Shown: in pieces, positions 43,669 to 52,445 of the stretch
Layout: each line of letters opens with the position of its first letter
How positions within the stretch are numbered: the stretch's first letter is position 1
NCBI RefSeq assembly: GCF_003432485.1
Contig: NZ_QVNQ01000002.1
Coordinates: 62,001 to 126,000, forward strand
DNA from: Actinomadura spongiicola
GTDB lineage: Bacteria > Actinomycetota > Actinomycetes > Streptosporangiales > Streptosporangiaceae
Reading direction: 5' to 3'
DNA length: 64,000 nt
Notes under the pieces: generated by a model
Told to the model about the DNA's origin: nothing
Database searches by the model: none
Seen by the model: only the letters and a program-made list of their open reading frames with translations
Translations under genes and position numbers: made by a program

Positions 43669-44985
43669 CTACAGGAGTCGCGCGGCGCGTACCCGGTGCA
43701 GGTGGATGACGACGTCGTAGAAGGTGCCCAGGGCGACGGTCGAGTTGAACGAGTCGGGGTACTCGGTGCCGAAGTCATACGCGGGACGCGACTGGCCGAG
43801 CCAGGCGCGGGCCACGGGTGCGACCGTTCGGGTGTCGAAGACGAAGTCGCGGTAGCGCACCTTGTCGAGCGTGGACTCGTTGTAGTTCGCCGGGGCGGGG
43901 CCCACGACGACCTCACGGAACGGGCCGCCGCCGGGCGGGGACGCGTTGAACCCGCCGCGGTAGAAGGTGAACCCGACGCTGACATAGCCGCGGCCGATCT
44001 GCTCGCGGATGAGGTCGCCCTGAATGCGGCGCGGGAACTGCGGAAAGGAGTTGCCGTACGCGACGTGGCCGTTGTGCGCGGACAGCAGCGTCCGGCCGGT
44101 CTGGCGGCTCCACCAGACGGTGTTGTCGGCCATCGCCTCCTCGCGGTACTGCGTCGCCTTCAGCATCTCGGCCTCGTCCTCGAAGTCGTAGGAGTACAAC
44201 TTCGCGACCTGGAAGATGAACGTCGCGTACTGGACCGTCATCGGGTCGGCGCCACGGTCGCGCAGCAGCTTCACAGCCCGCGTGGCGCGGTCGGCCTGGT
44301 CACGGCGCTCGGCGTACGGCCGCTGCGGGTACTGCTCGATCCACGTGTCCATGTCTGTGGTCGGCCGCAGCCCCCGGTACAACTCGGTCAGTTGGGGGAG
44401 CAAAGCGGGGTCGTGTTGCTCGGCGTAACCGTCCACACGCGCGAACAGTTCTTCACCGGGGAAGTCGAGGTCGTTGCCGACGTAGTGCAGCCGGTCCGTG
44501 TGGCGTGCGTTGTACGCGCGCATCCAGCGGAAGAGGTCGAGGTACTCGCGGGTGTTCCAGAGCCCGGTACCGCCCTGGAACTCCTCGTTCATGATCTTCC
44601 GGATGTCGCCCCTGCCGTAAAGGACGTAGTCGTTGATCCGCAGCCCGGCGGCGACGTGCACCTCCTGGCTGAACGCCCGGAAGCCCTTCTCCCGCACCAG
44701 GTACCGGAAGACCCGGTGCTTCATGGTGAAGAACTCTCGCGAGTTGTGCGTGGCCTCTCCCAGCCCGACCACGGTGGCGCCGTCCACCATCGCGCCCAGG
44801 GGCTTCAGGTCCTTCGGGTCGCCCGCGGGTTCGGTGGAGCGCAGCGGATGGGCACCGGACTCGATGGCGCGCACGACCGGATCGGCGGTCTCGGCCCGCG
44901 CGGTCTGCGGGACGGCCAGTGTCGTGAGCAGCGCCGCGAGTCCTACGAACACCGGTGTCGCACGGCGCCGTACTGAGATCGGCAT
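43669..44985 (-). CDS. Exported erythromycin esterase-like protein
   Basis: 438 aa from ATG 44985 with a signal peptide (MPISVRRRATPVFVGLAALL, cleavage after TARA). The EreA/EreB-like fold shows VVGLGEATHNSREFF (catalytic Glu/His region), FRAFSQEVHVAAG, YVGNDLDFPG and SAHNGHVAYG. Known members hydrolyse macrolide lactones, but many homologues have other substrates, and secretion is unusual for a macrolide esterase. An upstream extension to 45069 is rejected because it precedes the signal peptide. Confidence 0.87.
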   Translation of the reverse strand: MPISVRRRATPVFVGLAALLTTLAVPQTARAETADPVVRAIESGAHPLRSTEPAGDPKDLKPLGAMVDGATVVGLGEATHNSREFFTMKHRVFRYLVREKGFRAFSQEVHVAAGLRINDYVLYGRGDIRKIMNEEFQGGTGLWNTREYLDLFRWMRAYNARHTDRLHYVGNDLDFPGEELFARVDGYAEQHDPALLPQLTELYRGLRPTTDMDTWIEQYPQRPYAERRDQADRATRAVKLLRDRGADPMTVQYATFIFQVAKLYSYDFEDEAEMLKATQYREEAMADNTVWWSRQTGRTLLSAHNGHVAYGNSFPQFPRRIQGDLIREQIGRGYVSVGFTFYRGGFNASPPGGGPFREVVVGPAPANYNESTLDKVRYRDFVFDTRTVAPVARAWLGQSRPAYDFGTEYPDSFNSTVALGTFYDVVIHLHRVRAARLL

Positions 44986-45088
44986 GGTTCCCCTCGTCCG
45001 GATGGTCGACCGTTCGGTCGAACCATGATCGGCGGGGACGGGGGCGGCGAGCAGTACCGGCAACACCAAGGTCGACGTCGGGTTTCCC

Positions 45089-45505
45089 TCACCCCGTTTC
45101 CGGGTGGAAGCGGTAGAGCCGGGCGCGGGCGCCGTCGGGGGCGTCGAAGGCCAGTACCACGCGTTGGCCGATGTGCACGTCGGCCGGGTCGCAGTCGACG
45201 ATGTTGGTGAGGACGCGCGGACCCTCGGCGAGTTCGACGTAGGCGACGACGTACGGGGTCAGGTCGCGGTACTCGCCACGCGCCTTGCGGACGACCGTGT
45301 AGGTGTAGACGGTCGCCTCACCGGACGCCGGGAAATGTGTGACTTCACTGCCTCCGCAGCGTGGGCAGAACGGTCGGGGATACCAGATGACCGTGGCGCA
45401 CGATTCGCAGCGTGAGAGGAGGAGCCGTCCCTCGGTGGTGGCGGCCCAGAACGGTTCGTCAGCGTCGGACGGTGTGAAATCGGCCCGGGGCAGTCGCGTG
45501 TTCAT
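45089..45505 (-). CDS. DUF35 / OB-fold Zn-ribbon acyl-CoA-associated protein
   Basis: 138 aa. Zinc ribbon with CESC at about residues 33-36 and CPRC at 47-50, then an OB-fold (ASGEATVYTYTVVRKA, VLTNIVDCD, VGQRVVLAF-like strands). DUF35 proteins pair with thiolase-fold proteins, for example ChsH2 with the Ltp2 aldolase in sterol side-chain breakdown. Here the start overlaps the stop of a thiolase-fold gene (ATGA), strongly supporting a complex. Confidence 0.93.
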   Translation of the reverse strand: MNTRLPRADFTPSDADEPFWAATTEGRLLLSRCESCATVIWYPRPFCPRCGGSEVTHFPASGEATVYTYTVVRKARGEYRDLTPYVVAYVELAEGPRVLTNIVDCDPADVHIGQRVVLAFDAPDGARARLYRFHPETG

Positions 45506-46656
45506 GCGTCCTCACGCCCCAGGATCAGGGTGGCGGCCGAACTCCGGGTGGCGAGCCGACCACCCGAGCCGTGCACCACCGCCAGGCGGCAGTCAGGAAC
45601 CTGCACCTCCGGGGCGGCCTCCCCGCGCAACTGGCGCACCGCTTCGATCATCCGTGCCATCCCTCCCCGGTTGTCGGGCTGGTTGTTGCACAGCCCGCCG
45701 CCGTCGGTGTTCATGGGGAGACGGCCGTGCGGGGCGACGAGCGTGCCGTCCTCGACGAACCGTCCGCCCTTCCCCTTCTCGCAGAACCCCAGGTCTTCCA
45801 GGGCCATCAGCGCCGTGATGGTGAACGAGTCGTAGATGGACGCGTAGTCGATGTCCGCCGGGGTCACGCCCGCCTCCGTGAAGGCCGCGGGCCCGGACCA
45901 CACCGCCGCGGTGTAGGACAGGTCGGGACGGCCAGTACCAGTGCCCTTCGCGGCCTCCCCATGCCCGAGAACCGTGACCGACCTGCGCTGAAGCCGCCGG
46001 GCGACGTCCCGACCGGCCACGACGACCGCGCCGCCGCCGTCGGTCATGACGCAGCAGTCCAGCCGGTGCAACGGGTCGCTGATCATGGGGGAGTACAGCA
46101 CGTCGTCGACGGTGACCGGGGTGCGCAGGAACGCGTTCGGATTGTGCTGGGCGTGCAGCGACGCGGCCACCTTCACCTCGGCGAGTTGCCGGGACGTCGT
46201 CCCGAACTCGTGCATGTGCCGCATCGCCGCCAGCGCGTAGTTGTGGACGGTGTCCGTGATCCCCCAGTGCGTCTCGTGGTGCGTCTCCGGCGCCCCGGAC
46301 AGGTCGGGCCCGGACGCGCGGCGCAGGCTACGGGGCCGTCCGCCCATGACGACCAGCGCGACCCGGCACTTGCCGAGGGCGATCGCGGCGGCGGCGTGCC
46401 CGACGTGCGACAGGTACGACGCGCCGCCGGTCTCGGTCGTGTCGAGGTACCGGCAGCGCAGCCCCAGGTATTCCGCCATCGACAGCGGCCCCACGCCAGG
46501 CGCGTCGGAGTCGCAGAAGTACGCGTCGACGTCGGACGGCGCCAGCCCGGCGTCGGCGAGCGCGCCGAGGGCCACCTCGGCGTGGATCTCCGCCACCGAC
46601 AGGTCGGGGATGTCGCGGCGCGGATGCTCGTACGCGCCGACGATGAACGCCGTCAC
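45502..46656 (-). CDS. Thiolase-fold protein, probable DUF35-dependent aldolase or lipid-transfer type
   Basis: 384 aa of the SCP-x/Ltp group. The C-terminal half has TDGGGAVVVA, EAGVTPADIDYASIYDSFTI, LPMNTDGGGLCNNQPDN and AVVHGSGGR. The nucleophilic Cys of true thiolases (VNRVCGSG) is replaced: the equivalent stretch reads DTTETGGASYLSHVG. Known Ltp2-type proteins with this loss act as retro-aldolases together with DUF35 partners, using Tyr residues. This protein is therefore likely a C-C bond cleaving aldolase, not a ketothiolase. It is coupled to the alpha/beta hydrolase (ATGA) and the DUF35 gene. Confidence 0.85.
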   Translation of the reverse strand: MTAFIVGAYEHPRRDIPDLSVAEIHAEVALGALADAGLAPSDVDAYFCDSDAPGVGPLSMAEYLGLRCRYLDTTETGGASYLSHVGHAAAAIALGKCRVALVVMGGRPRSLRRASGPDLSGAPETHHETHWGITDTVHNYALAAMRHMHEFGTTSRQLAEVKVAASLHAQHNPNAFLRTPVTVDDVLYSPMISDPLHRLDCCVMTDGGGAVVVAGRDVARRLQRRSVTVLGHGEAAKGTGTGRPDLSYTAAVWSGPAAFTEAGVTPADIDYASIYDSFTITALMALEDLGFCEKGKGGRFVEDGTLVAPHGRLPMNTDGGGLCNNQPDNRGGMARMIEAVRQLRGEAAPEVQVPDCRLAVVHGSGGRLATRSSAATLILGREDA

Positions 46657-47459
46657 GAGACGACCTCGGCGAAGTCCTTCACCCAGTGGTCGAAGCGTTC
46701 CGCGAAATCGGGCAGCTCCTCCATCGGGTAGTGCCCGATGCCGGGCATCAGCTCGTAGACGGCGTGCGGGACGAGGTCGGCGATGCGCCTGACCCGGCTC
46801 GGCGGGACGAAATAGTCGTCCTCCCCGGCGAGGATCCGCACCGGGCAGGTGATGTCGGCGAGCGCGTCACGGATGTCGTGGGTGAGGGCGCCGTGGATGT
46901 CGCTGACGGTGATGTGCCAGTCCTCCCGGCAGTGCATCTGCGCGATCAGCTCGACCCGTTCGGCGGGGACCGACCGGCCGCATGCCTCGACCGTGCCGAA
47001 GTACGTCCGGTCGCGCATGCTCGGGGAGCCGGAGTCCTCCAGAACCGGGCGCGGCGGGGGCCCGCCGTCGCTGCCGAGCACCCCGGACGGGTCGAGCGCG
47101 ACCACGCCGGACAGGTCGGGCATCGTCGTGGCCATGTCCAGCGCGATGCTGCCGCCGATCGAGCAGCCCAGCAGGTAGGGACGTTCCAATCCGAGCGCGG
47201 CGATCAGCCGCGTGCACCAGGCGGCGTACCAGGACAGGTCGCTGATCGGGCCGTCCGCCGCCGGTTCGGAACGGCCGTGACCGGGCAGGTCGGGCACGAC
47301 GACCGCGAAGCCGAGTTCGGCGAGTTCCGCCGCCGCGTGCCGGTACTGGACGCCGCTCTGCCCGGCGGTGTGGACGCAGAAGACGGCCGGACGGCTCCCC
47401 GGCCAGGTCTCGACGAACGCCAGACGGCCGTCGAGTTCCAGGTAGTCGGCGTTATGCAC
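46653..47459 (-). CDS. Alpha/beta hydrolase
   Basis: 268 aa. Oxyanion strand VFCVHTAG, nucleophile Ser in LLGCSIGGSIAL, acid in LAGEDDYFVPP and His in MPGIGHYPMEE. The pattern fits meta-cleavage product hydrolases or lactonases. GTG start overlapping the SCP2-like gene by 8 bp; its stop overlaps the thiolase-fold gene. It probably opens a lactone or cleaves an ester or C-C bond in the pathway of this operon. Confidence 0.9.
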   Translation of the reverse strand: MHNADYLELDGRLAFVETWPGSRPAVFCVHTAGQSGVQYRHAAAELAELGFAVVVPDLPGHGRSEPAADGPISDLSWYAAWCTRLIAALGLERPYLLGCSIGGSIALDMATTMPDLSGVVALDPSGVLGSDGGPPPRPVLEDSGSPSMRDRTYFGTVEACGRSVPAERVELIAQMHCREDWHITVSDIHGALTHDIRDALADITCPVRILAGEDDYFVPPSRVRRIADLVPHAVYELMPGIGHYPMEELPDFAERFDHWVKDFAEVVS

Positions 47460-48207
47460 GGGTCGCCTCCCTCACCGTCTCCCGCTCCGGCGCACGGGCG
47501 TGATCGAGCATGATCATCACTGTTTTGATCATGCGCAGGTACTGGTAGCCGCTGCCGTGGACGCGGAACCGGCCCTCGCTGGCGCGGCGGACGAAGTCGT
47601 TGGACGCCGCCCCGAGCAGCTCGACCCAGGCGAGATCCGGGCCGTCGATCGCGAACGTCGCGCCGTCCAGGGACTTGCGGGCGACCTCGACCACCGCGCC
47701 CCGGTAGATCCGGAAGTGGACCTGCCGGTCGGGGGCCGTGAACGCGATCGTGCCGTCGAAGCTGCGCGCGGCGCGGGCGAAGGCGGGGTCGGCGGAGAGC
47801 CGGTCGCGCAGCCGGGCGCCCCAGCGCACCGACGCGAAGTCGGCGGCCTCCCACTCCGCGGCGACGCCCGGAGACAGGTCGGCTGGAGCGCTCCAGACCA
47901 CCGACGACCGTGACCGGACGCGGTCGTCATCGTCCACGACGTGGACCGACTGGTGGATCGCCGCGTGCGCCGGGTCCGCACCGGGCACCCGCCGCGTGAC
48001 GGTCGCCTCCAGCCGCACGGCCGTACCGGCGTTCGGTGACGAGGCGCCACGATCCCAGCGGAACGACACCAGTTCCGCGTCGCCGGACGGGCGGACCTGC
48101 TCCAGCAGCCGCAGCAGGACGGGCAGTTCCACGTCGTGGTGATCGGTGATGTGACGAGCGCTGTGCGAACGCGTGCCCACGGGTGGTGCGGCGTCCTCGG
48201 AGATCAT
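47452..48207 (-). CDS. SCP2-like / unknown-function protein
   Basis: 251 aa from ATG 48207. The C-terminal half (FDGTIAFTAPDRQVHFRIYR, then GATFAIDGPDLAWVELLGAA, and FVRRASEGRFRVHGSGYQYL) has the strand/helix pattern of a sterol-carrier-protein-2 fold. The N-terminal half is a beta-rich segment (SVHVVDDDDRVRSRSSVVWS). Assignment is tentative. It heads the four-gene operon and starts seven bases before the IclR stop. A lipid or hydrophobic CoA-ester binding role would suit the thiolase/DUF35 context. Confidence 0.6.
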   Translation of the reverse strand: MISEDAAPPVGTRSHSARHITDHHDVELPVLLRLLEQVRPSGDAELVSFRWDRGASSPNAGTAVRLEATVTRRVPGADPAHAAIHQSVHVVDDDDRVRSRSSVVWSAPADLSPGVAAEWEAADFASVRWGARLRDRLSADPAFARAARSFDGTIAFTAPDRQVHFRIYRGAVVEVARKSLDGATFAIDGPDLAWVELLGAASNDFVRRASEGRFRVHGSGYQYLRMIKTVMIMLDHARAPERETVREATRA

Positions 48208-48214
48208 GGGGCCA

Positions 48215-48910
48215 TCACGTCCCCTCCTTCGTGCCGGTGGTGGAATCCGGTGTGCCGAGTTCACGGGACATCGCCTGGGCGCGCGCCGCGACGAGCTTCC
48301 CGATCGTGTGCACCTGCGTCTCGGAGATCCGGAACGTCGGGCCGACGACGCTGATCGCGGCGGCGACGGTGCCGTCCGGCCAGCGCACGGGCGCGGCGAC
48401 GGCCGTCACGCCGTCCTCCAGGGCGTGGCTCGCGCTCACGTAGCCGTGCTCGCCGCAGTTGTCGCGCAGCGCGCCGCCGATCGCGGTGCCCTTCGTCGGC
48501 ACGGTCTTGCCGAGCCAGCCGCTGTGCCGGATCGACTTGTCGCTCTCGGCCATCCGCGCGTACAGCACCGTGTCCTGCGGACCGGCTACGCCCAGGTAGG
48601 CGCTCTCCCCCGCCTCGTCGCGCAGCGCGGTGAGATGCGGTTCGGCGAGCCGGTACAGCGGGACGTTGCTCGTGAACGTCACGGCCACCTGGATCAGGCG
48701 GCTCGCGCCGTGGTACGCGCCGTCCTCGTCGCGCCGGACGAACTCGGTCGCCTCCAGCGTGCGCAGCAGCCGCGACGCGGTCGCCGGTGACAGGTTGACG
48801 CGCCGTGCGAGGTCCACCAGGCCGAGGCCGTCGTTGGTGGCGACCTCCACCAGCAGCGATAGCGCCCGCTCGACGGTGCGGGTCGGCGCCGGGCCGTTGT
48901 CTGTCGACAC
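48215..48910 (-). CDS. IclR family transcriptional regulator
   Basis: 231 aa. Winged helix-turn-helix at about 10-65 (TVERALSLLVEVATNDGLGL, then VDLARRVNLSPATASRLLRT) and an effector domain at about 80-220 (KGTAIGGALRDN, VAAPVRWPDGTVAAAISVVG). IclR proteins usually control adjacent catabolic genes. The upstream operator region lies between this gene and the acyl-CoA dehydrogenase, and a 13-bp triple repeat is found there. GTG start. Confidence 0.93.
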   Translation of the reverse strand: MSTDNGPAPTRTVERALSLLVEVATNDGLGLVDLARRVNLSPATASRLLRTLEATEFVRRDEDGAYHGASRLIQVAVTFTSNVPLYRLAEPHLTALRDEAGESAYLGVAGPQDTVLYARMAESDKSIRHSGWLGKTVPTKGTAIGGALRDNCGEHGYVSASHALEDGVTAVAAPVRWPDGTVAAAISVVGPTFRISETQVHTIGKLVAARAQAMSRELGTPDSTTGTKEGT

Positions 48911-48924
48911 CCTCTTCGTCCTCC

Positions 48925-48962
48925 GTGGTCATCGTGCGTGGTCATCGTGCGTGGTCGTCGTG
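48925..48962. repeat. 13-bp direct repeat, nearly three copies
   Basis: GTGGTCATCGTGC twice, then GTGGTCGTCGTG. It starts 15 bp upstream of the IclR start codon, in the divergent promoter region. The repeats may be binding half-sites or simple duplication. Confidence 0.8.
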
Positions 48963-49087
48963 TGCCGAGGTCTTGCCCAACCCCCGGCCATATGCTTTCA
49001 TTCAGTGACCTTCGATTTTTACTAGATGACAGCGTTGCAGATGATCGACGTACTGTCCAGCGCCGAAGAGGAGCGGGAGGGGCCCGA

Positions 49088-50251
49088 GTGTTCGACCTTC
49101 TCGACGACCAGCGGCGGGAGTTCCGCGACACCCTGCGGGAGTTCTGCCGCAAGGAGGTGGCGCCGGGCGCGGCCCGCCGCGACGTCGACGCCGAGTACCC
49201 GGCCGCGCTGGTCTCACAGCTCGCCGACCTGGGGCTTCTCGGCATCACGATCCCCGAGGAGTTCGGCGGCCTGGGCCTGGACATGGCGACCCAGGTGCTC
49301 GCCATGGAGGAGGTCGCCTACGCCGACGCGTCCCTCGGATCGGTCTTCGCCGGGCACTACCTCGGCATGGAGACCCTGCGCGGGTTCGGGTCGGACGAGC
49401 AACGCGAGCGGTACCTGCCCGGCCTCGCCACCGGAGCGTTCCGGGTCGCGTTCGCCCTCACCGAACCGGACGCCGGTTCCGACATCAGCCGGATCCGGAC
49501 CCGCGCCACCCCCGGGCCGGACGGCTGGACCATCTCAGGAAACAAGACGTTCATCAGCAACGCCCGCGAATCCGACGCGATCGTCGTGTTCGCCATGACC
49601 GACCCCGGCGCGGGCATCCGGGGCATCACCGCGTTCCTCGTCCCCACCGACGCGGACGGCCTCGGGTTCTCCGCACCCATCGAGAAGCTGGGCATCCGCG
49701 GCGAACACGCCTACGAGATCACCCTCGACGGCGTCGTGGTCGAGCCGGACGCCGTCCTCGGCGAACCCGGCGGCGGCGGACGCATCGCGCTCGAAGTCCT
49801 CAACAGCGCCCGCATCGACGTGGCGGCCCTGGCCAACGGGGTCGCGATGCGGGCCCTCGACCTCGCGACCGGCTACGCGTCCACGCGCATCCAGTTCGGA
49901 CGGCCGATCCGCGAGTTGCAGGCCGTCCAACTGCTGCTCGCCGAGATCGACGCGCTCGTCCACTCCGGGCGCCTGCACGCCTACCACGCGGCGGCGCTCC
50001 GCGACCAGTCCCAAGACGTCCGGCGGGCGGGCTCGATCGCCAAGTACGTGGCGAGCGAGAACTGTTTCCAGTCCGTCGACAAGGCACTCCAGATCCACGG
50101 CGGCTACGGCTACGTGAAGGAGAGCGAGATCGAGCGTCTCTACCGAGACTGCCGGATCTTCCGGATCTACGAAGGCACCTCGCAGATCCAGCTGCTCACC
50201 ATCGCGAAACTCCTGGCCCGGCTCTACGACAGGCACGGAACCGTGGTCTAG
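49088..50251 (+). CDS. Acyl-CoA dehydrogenase
   Basis: 387 aa from GTG after GGGAGG. MCAD-like motifs: FALTEPDAGSDISRIRTRAT, GNKTFISNARESDAIVVF, RIQFGRPIRELQAVQ, IHGGYGYVKESEIERLYRD and the catalytic Glu in RIYEGTSQIQ. The active site is intact, unlike the operon pair near 20 kb. It is divergent from the IclR gene and ~125 bp before the oxygenase operon, so it may share the regulator. Confidence 0.92.
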   Translation: MFDLLDDQRREFRDTLREFCRKEVAPGAARRDVDAEYPAALVSQLADLGLLGITIPEEFGGLGLDMATQVLAMEEVAYADASLGSVFAGHYLGMETLRGFGSDEQRERYLPGLATGAFRVAFALTEPDAGSDISRIRTRATPGPDGWTISGNKTFISNARESDAIVVFAMTDPGAGIRGITAFLVPTDADGLGFSAPIEKLGIRGEHAYEITLDGVVVEPDAVLGEPGGGGRIALEVLNSARIDVAALANGVAMRALDLATGYASTRIQFGRPIRELQAVQLLLAEIDALVHSGRLHAYHAAALRDQSQDVRRAGSIAKYVASENCFQSVDKALQIHGGYGYVKESEIERLYRDCRIFRIYEGTSQIQLLTIAKLLARLYDRHGTVV

Positions 50252-50332
50252 CCACAAGCCACCACCGGTTCCAGCCGTTTCGAGACGTCCGGCCAGTTCA
50301 ACGACGAACAGATTTCACGACGGCCTGTGCGG

Positions 50333-50350
50333 GGGCGCGTTCACGCGCCC
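50333..50350 (+). other. Hairpin just upstream of the oxygenase operon
   Basis: GGGCGCG-TTCA-CGCGCCC, 24 bp before the ATG of the first oxygenase and partly overlapping the expected leader. No T run follows, so an attenuator is only a possibility. Confidence 0.4.
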
Positions 50351-50374
50351 GCCGTCCTACTTGGAGTTCGCGTG

Positions 50375-51379
50375 ATGGTAGAGAAACTGATGGAACCGGT
50401 GACCGGACGGAGCGTATGGACGGCCGCCGACATCGGCGCCGAGGACTCCTACGCGCGGAGGTTCACCGAGGACGACCTCCTGGAGTTCGACCGCGCGCTC
50501 GCCGGTGTCCGCGACAAGTCGGCGCAGGAGCTGTCGAAGCGCGACTTCCCGATGCCGATGTTCGCGGAGAAGGTCCGCGACGTCCTCGACGAACTGGAGC
50601 ACGGCACGGGGTTCGTGCTGCTGCGCGGCCTCCCGATCCACGACCGTTACACCGTCGACGAGGCGGCCAAGATCTACTGGGCGATCGGCCTGCACATGGG
50701 CGAGCTGGTCCCGCAGAACCGCAGGGGCGACCTGATCGGGCACATCCAGAACCTCGGCGCCAAGGGCCACAACGCCCGGGGCTACGCCACGGCCTCGGCC
50801 GCCGCGTTTCACACCGACCAGACCGACGTCGTCGGGCTGATGTGCCTGAACCAGGCCCGCAGCGGCGGCATCAGCCTCGTCGCCAGCGCGATGACCGCCT
50901 ACAACATCGTGCTGGACGAACACCCGGAATGGCTCGACATCCTTTACAAGCGGTTCCCGACCGACTGGGTCAGCGAGGAACCGCCCGGCAGCCCAGGCTG
51001 GTACTACTCCCGGCTCTATTCCTATGTCGACGGCCTGCTGTCGGCCGCCTACCGTACGGGCCGAATCCTCAGCGCCACCCGATTCCCGGACGTCCCCCGC
51101 CTCACCGCCCGGGAAGTCGAGTGCCTGCTTTTCCTCGACGAGATCCCGACCCGGCCCGGCATCGCGCTGGACATGACGCTGGAGGTCGGCGACATCCAGT
51201 TCGTCAACAACTTCGTCACCGTGCACAGCCGGACCGGCTTCGAGGACGACCCCGACGACCCGACGTTCCAGCGGCACCTCCTGCGGCTGTGGATCAGCCG
51301 TCCCGACACCGGCCGGGTCGTGTGCCCCGAATACCACTACTGGCGCGGCGGCATCGCACGATTGGAGTGGACGCGATGA
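50375..51379 (+). CDS. TauD/TfdA-like Fe(II)/2-oxoglutarate oxygenase A
   Basis: 334 aa. Facial triad: H146 and D148 (AAFHTDQTD), distal H284 (VTVHSRTGF), with the 2-oxoglutarate arginine in HLLRLWIS (about R304). GYAT and PEWLDIL are also typical of clavaminate synthase-like/TauD members. ATG 50375 is eight bases after GGAG; a GTG one codon earlier is possible. Expected chemistry is hydroxylation or oxidative C-N/C-O cleavage of a small molecule. First gene of a contiguous rightward operon; its stop overlaps the next start. Confidence 0.88.
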   Translation: MVEKLMEPVTGRSVWTAADIGAEDSYARRFTEDDLLEFDRALAGVRDKSAQELSKRDFPMPMFAEKVRDVLDELEHGTGFVLLRGLPIHDRYTVDEAAKIYWAIGLHMGELVPQNRRGDLIGHIQNLGAKGHNARGYATASAAAFHTDQTDVVGLMCLNQARSGGISLVASAMTAYNIVLDEHPEWLDILYKRFPTDWVSEEPPGSPGWYYSRLYSYVDGLLSAAYRTGRILSATRFPDVPRLTAREVECLLFLDEIPTRPGIALDMTLEVGDIQFVNNFVTVHSRTGFEDDPDDPTFQRHLLRLWISRPDTGRVVCPEYHYWRGGIARLEWTR

Positions 51380-52242
51380 CACGGCAACTGACCGGCCCGA
51401 ACGTGTGGACCGCCGCCGACCTTGAGTCCGGCGAACCCTACGTACGACACCTCACCGAAACCGACCTGGACGCGCTGGACAACGCGTTCGACCTGACAGA
51501 CCTGATCGCCGACCTGTTGGACCGGCTCCAGAACGGCATGGGCTACGCGATCCTGCGGGGCCTCCCAGTGGGGACGCGATACACGTCCGAGGAAGCGGCC
51601 CGGATACACCAGACGCTCGCCGAGCGGCTGGGCGAGATCGTCCCGCAGAACCGCGACGGCGACCTGTCGGTCCTCCTGGAGGACGCCCGTCACCCCGCCC
51701 AGCCCAGCGGGACCTACGCCAGCAAGGCCGGTGCGCCGTTCCACACCGATCCCACCGACATTGTCAGCTACCTGTGCCTGGCACCCGCCGGGAGCGGCGG
51801 CGCGCGGGTCCTGGCCAGCGCGGCGACGCTCTACAACTCCCTGTCGCGCGAGCACCCGGAATGGCTGGACCTGGTCTCCCGGGAGTACGCCACCGACCGC
51901 GAGGGCCAGGAACCCCCCGGCGAACCCGGCTGGACCTCCCGGCCGATCTTCTCCACCAACGGCGGCGGCACGCTGACCTGCTCACTGTCCCCCAAGCGGA
52001 TCATGAGCGCGATGCGGTTCGAGGACGTCCCGCGTCTCGGCGCCGAAGAGATGACCTGCCTCATGTACCTGGAGTCGCTGCTACGACGTCCCGGCACAGC
52101 GGTCCACGTGGCGCTCAGAGCAGGCGACATGGAGTTCGTCAACAACCACACGGTCATCCACTCACGGACCGGCTTCGTCGACGACCCGTCCGACCCCGAC
52201 CACCAGCGCAAGCTACGCCGCCTCTGGATCGACATCTCATGA
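51376..52242 (+). CDS. TauD/TfdA-like Fe(II)/2-oxoglutarate oxygenase B
   Basis: 288 aa, clearly paralogous to the preceding oxygenase (shared WTAADLESGEPYVRHLTE versus WTAADIGAEDSYARRFTE, LVPQNR/IVPQNRD, PEWLD, VNNHTVIHSRTGF). Triad H123, D125 and H262 is intact. It lacks ~25 residues near residue 40 and has a shorter C-terminus than A. Two adjacent paralogues suggest either a heteromer or two successive oxidations. Start overlaps the upstream stop (ATGA); its stop overlaps the AtzG-like gene. Confidence 0.87.
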   Translation: MTRQLTGPNVWTAADLESGEPYVRHLTETDLDALDNAFDLTDLIADLLDRLQNGMGYAILRGLPVGTRYTSEEAARIHQTLAERLGEIVPQNRDGDLSVLLEDARHPAQPSGTYASKAGAPFHTDPTDIVSYLCLAPAGSGGARVLASAATLYNSLSREHPEWLDLVSREYATDREGQEPPGEPGWTSRPIFSTNGGGTLTCSLSPKRIMSAMRFEDVPRLGAEEMTCLMYLESLLRRPGTAVHVALRAGDMEFVNNHTVIHSRTGFVDDPSDPDHQRKLRRLWIDIS

Positions 52243-52445
52243 GCCCCCCAGCGGAGGCGGACATGCGCGCGGCGGACCACGCGCTACGCGCGGCCGGCCT
52301 GCGGCTCACCGACGACGAAACCAGTCGACTCGCCGCCGGGTACGGCGCACTACGCGCAAAGGCCGACGCGCTGGCCGCACTCGACCTGCGCGAGGCCCCG
52401 CCGATCAACCCCGCCGCGCCTCCCGGTGAAGGCGGGTGGCCGTGA
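52239..52445 (+). CDS. AtzG/GatC-like small amidase partner
   Basis: 68 aa. One helical segment ADHALRAAGLRLTDDETSRL, then AAGYGALRAKADALAALDLR and the tail EAPPINPAAPPG. This matches the small GatC/AtzG-type helper that wraps around an amidase. It starts on an ATGA overlap and ends within the start region of an amidase, the arrangement known for AtzG-AtzE. Function by analogy only. Confidence 0.7.
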   Translation: MSPPAEADMRAADHALRAAGLRLTDDETSRLAAGYGALRAKADALAALDLREAPPINPAAPPGEGGWP

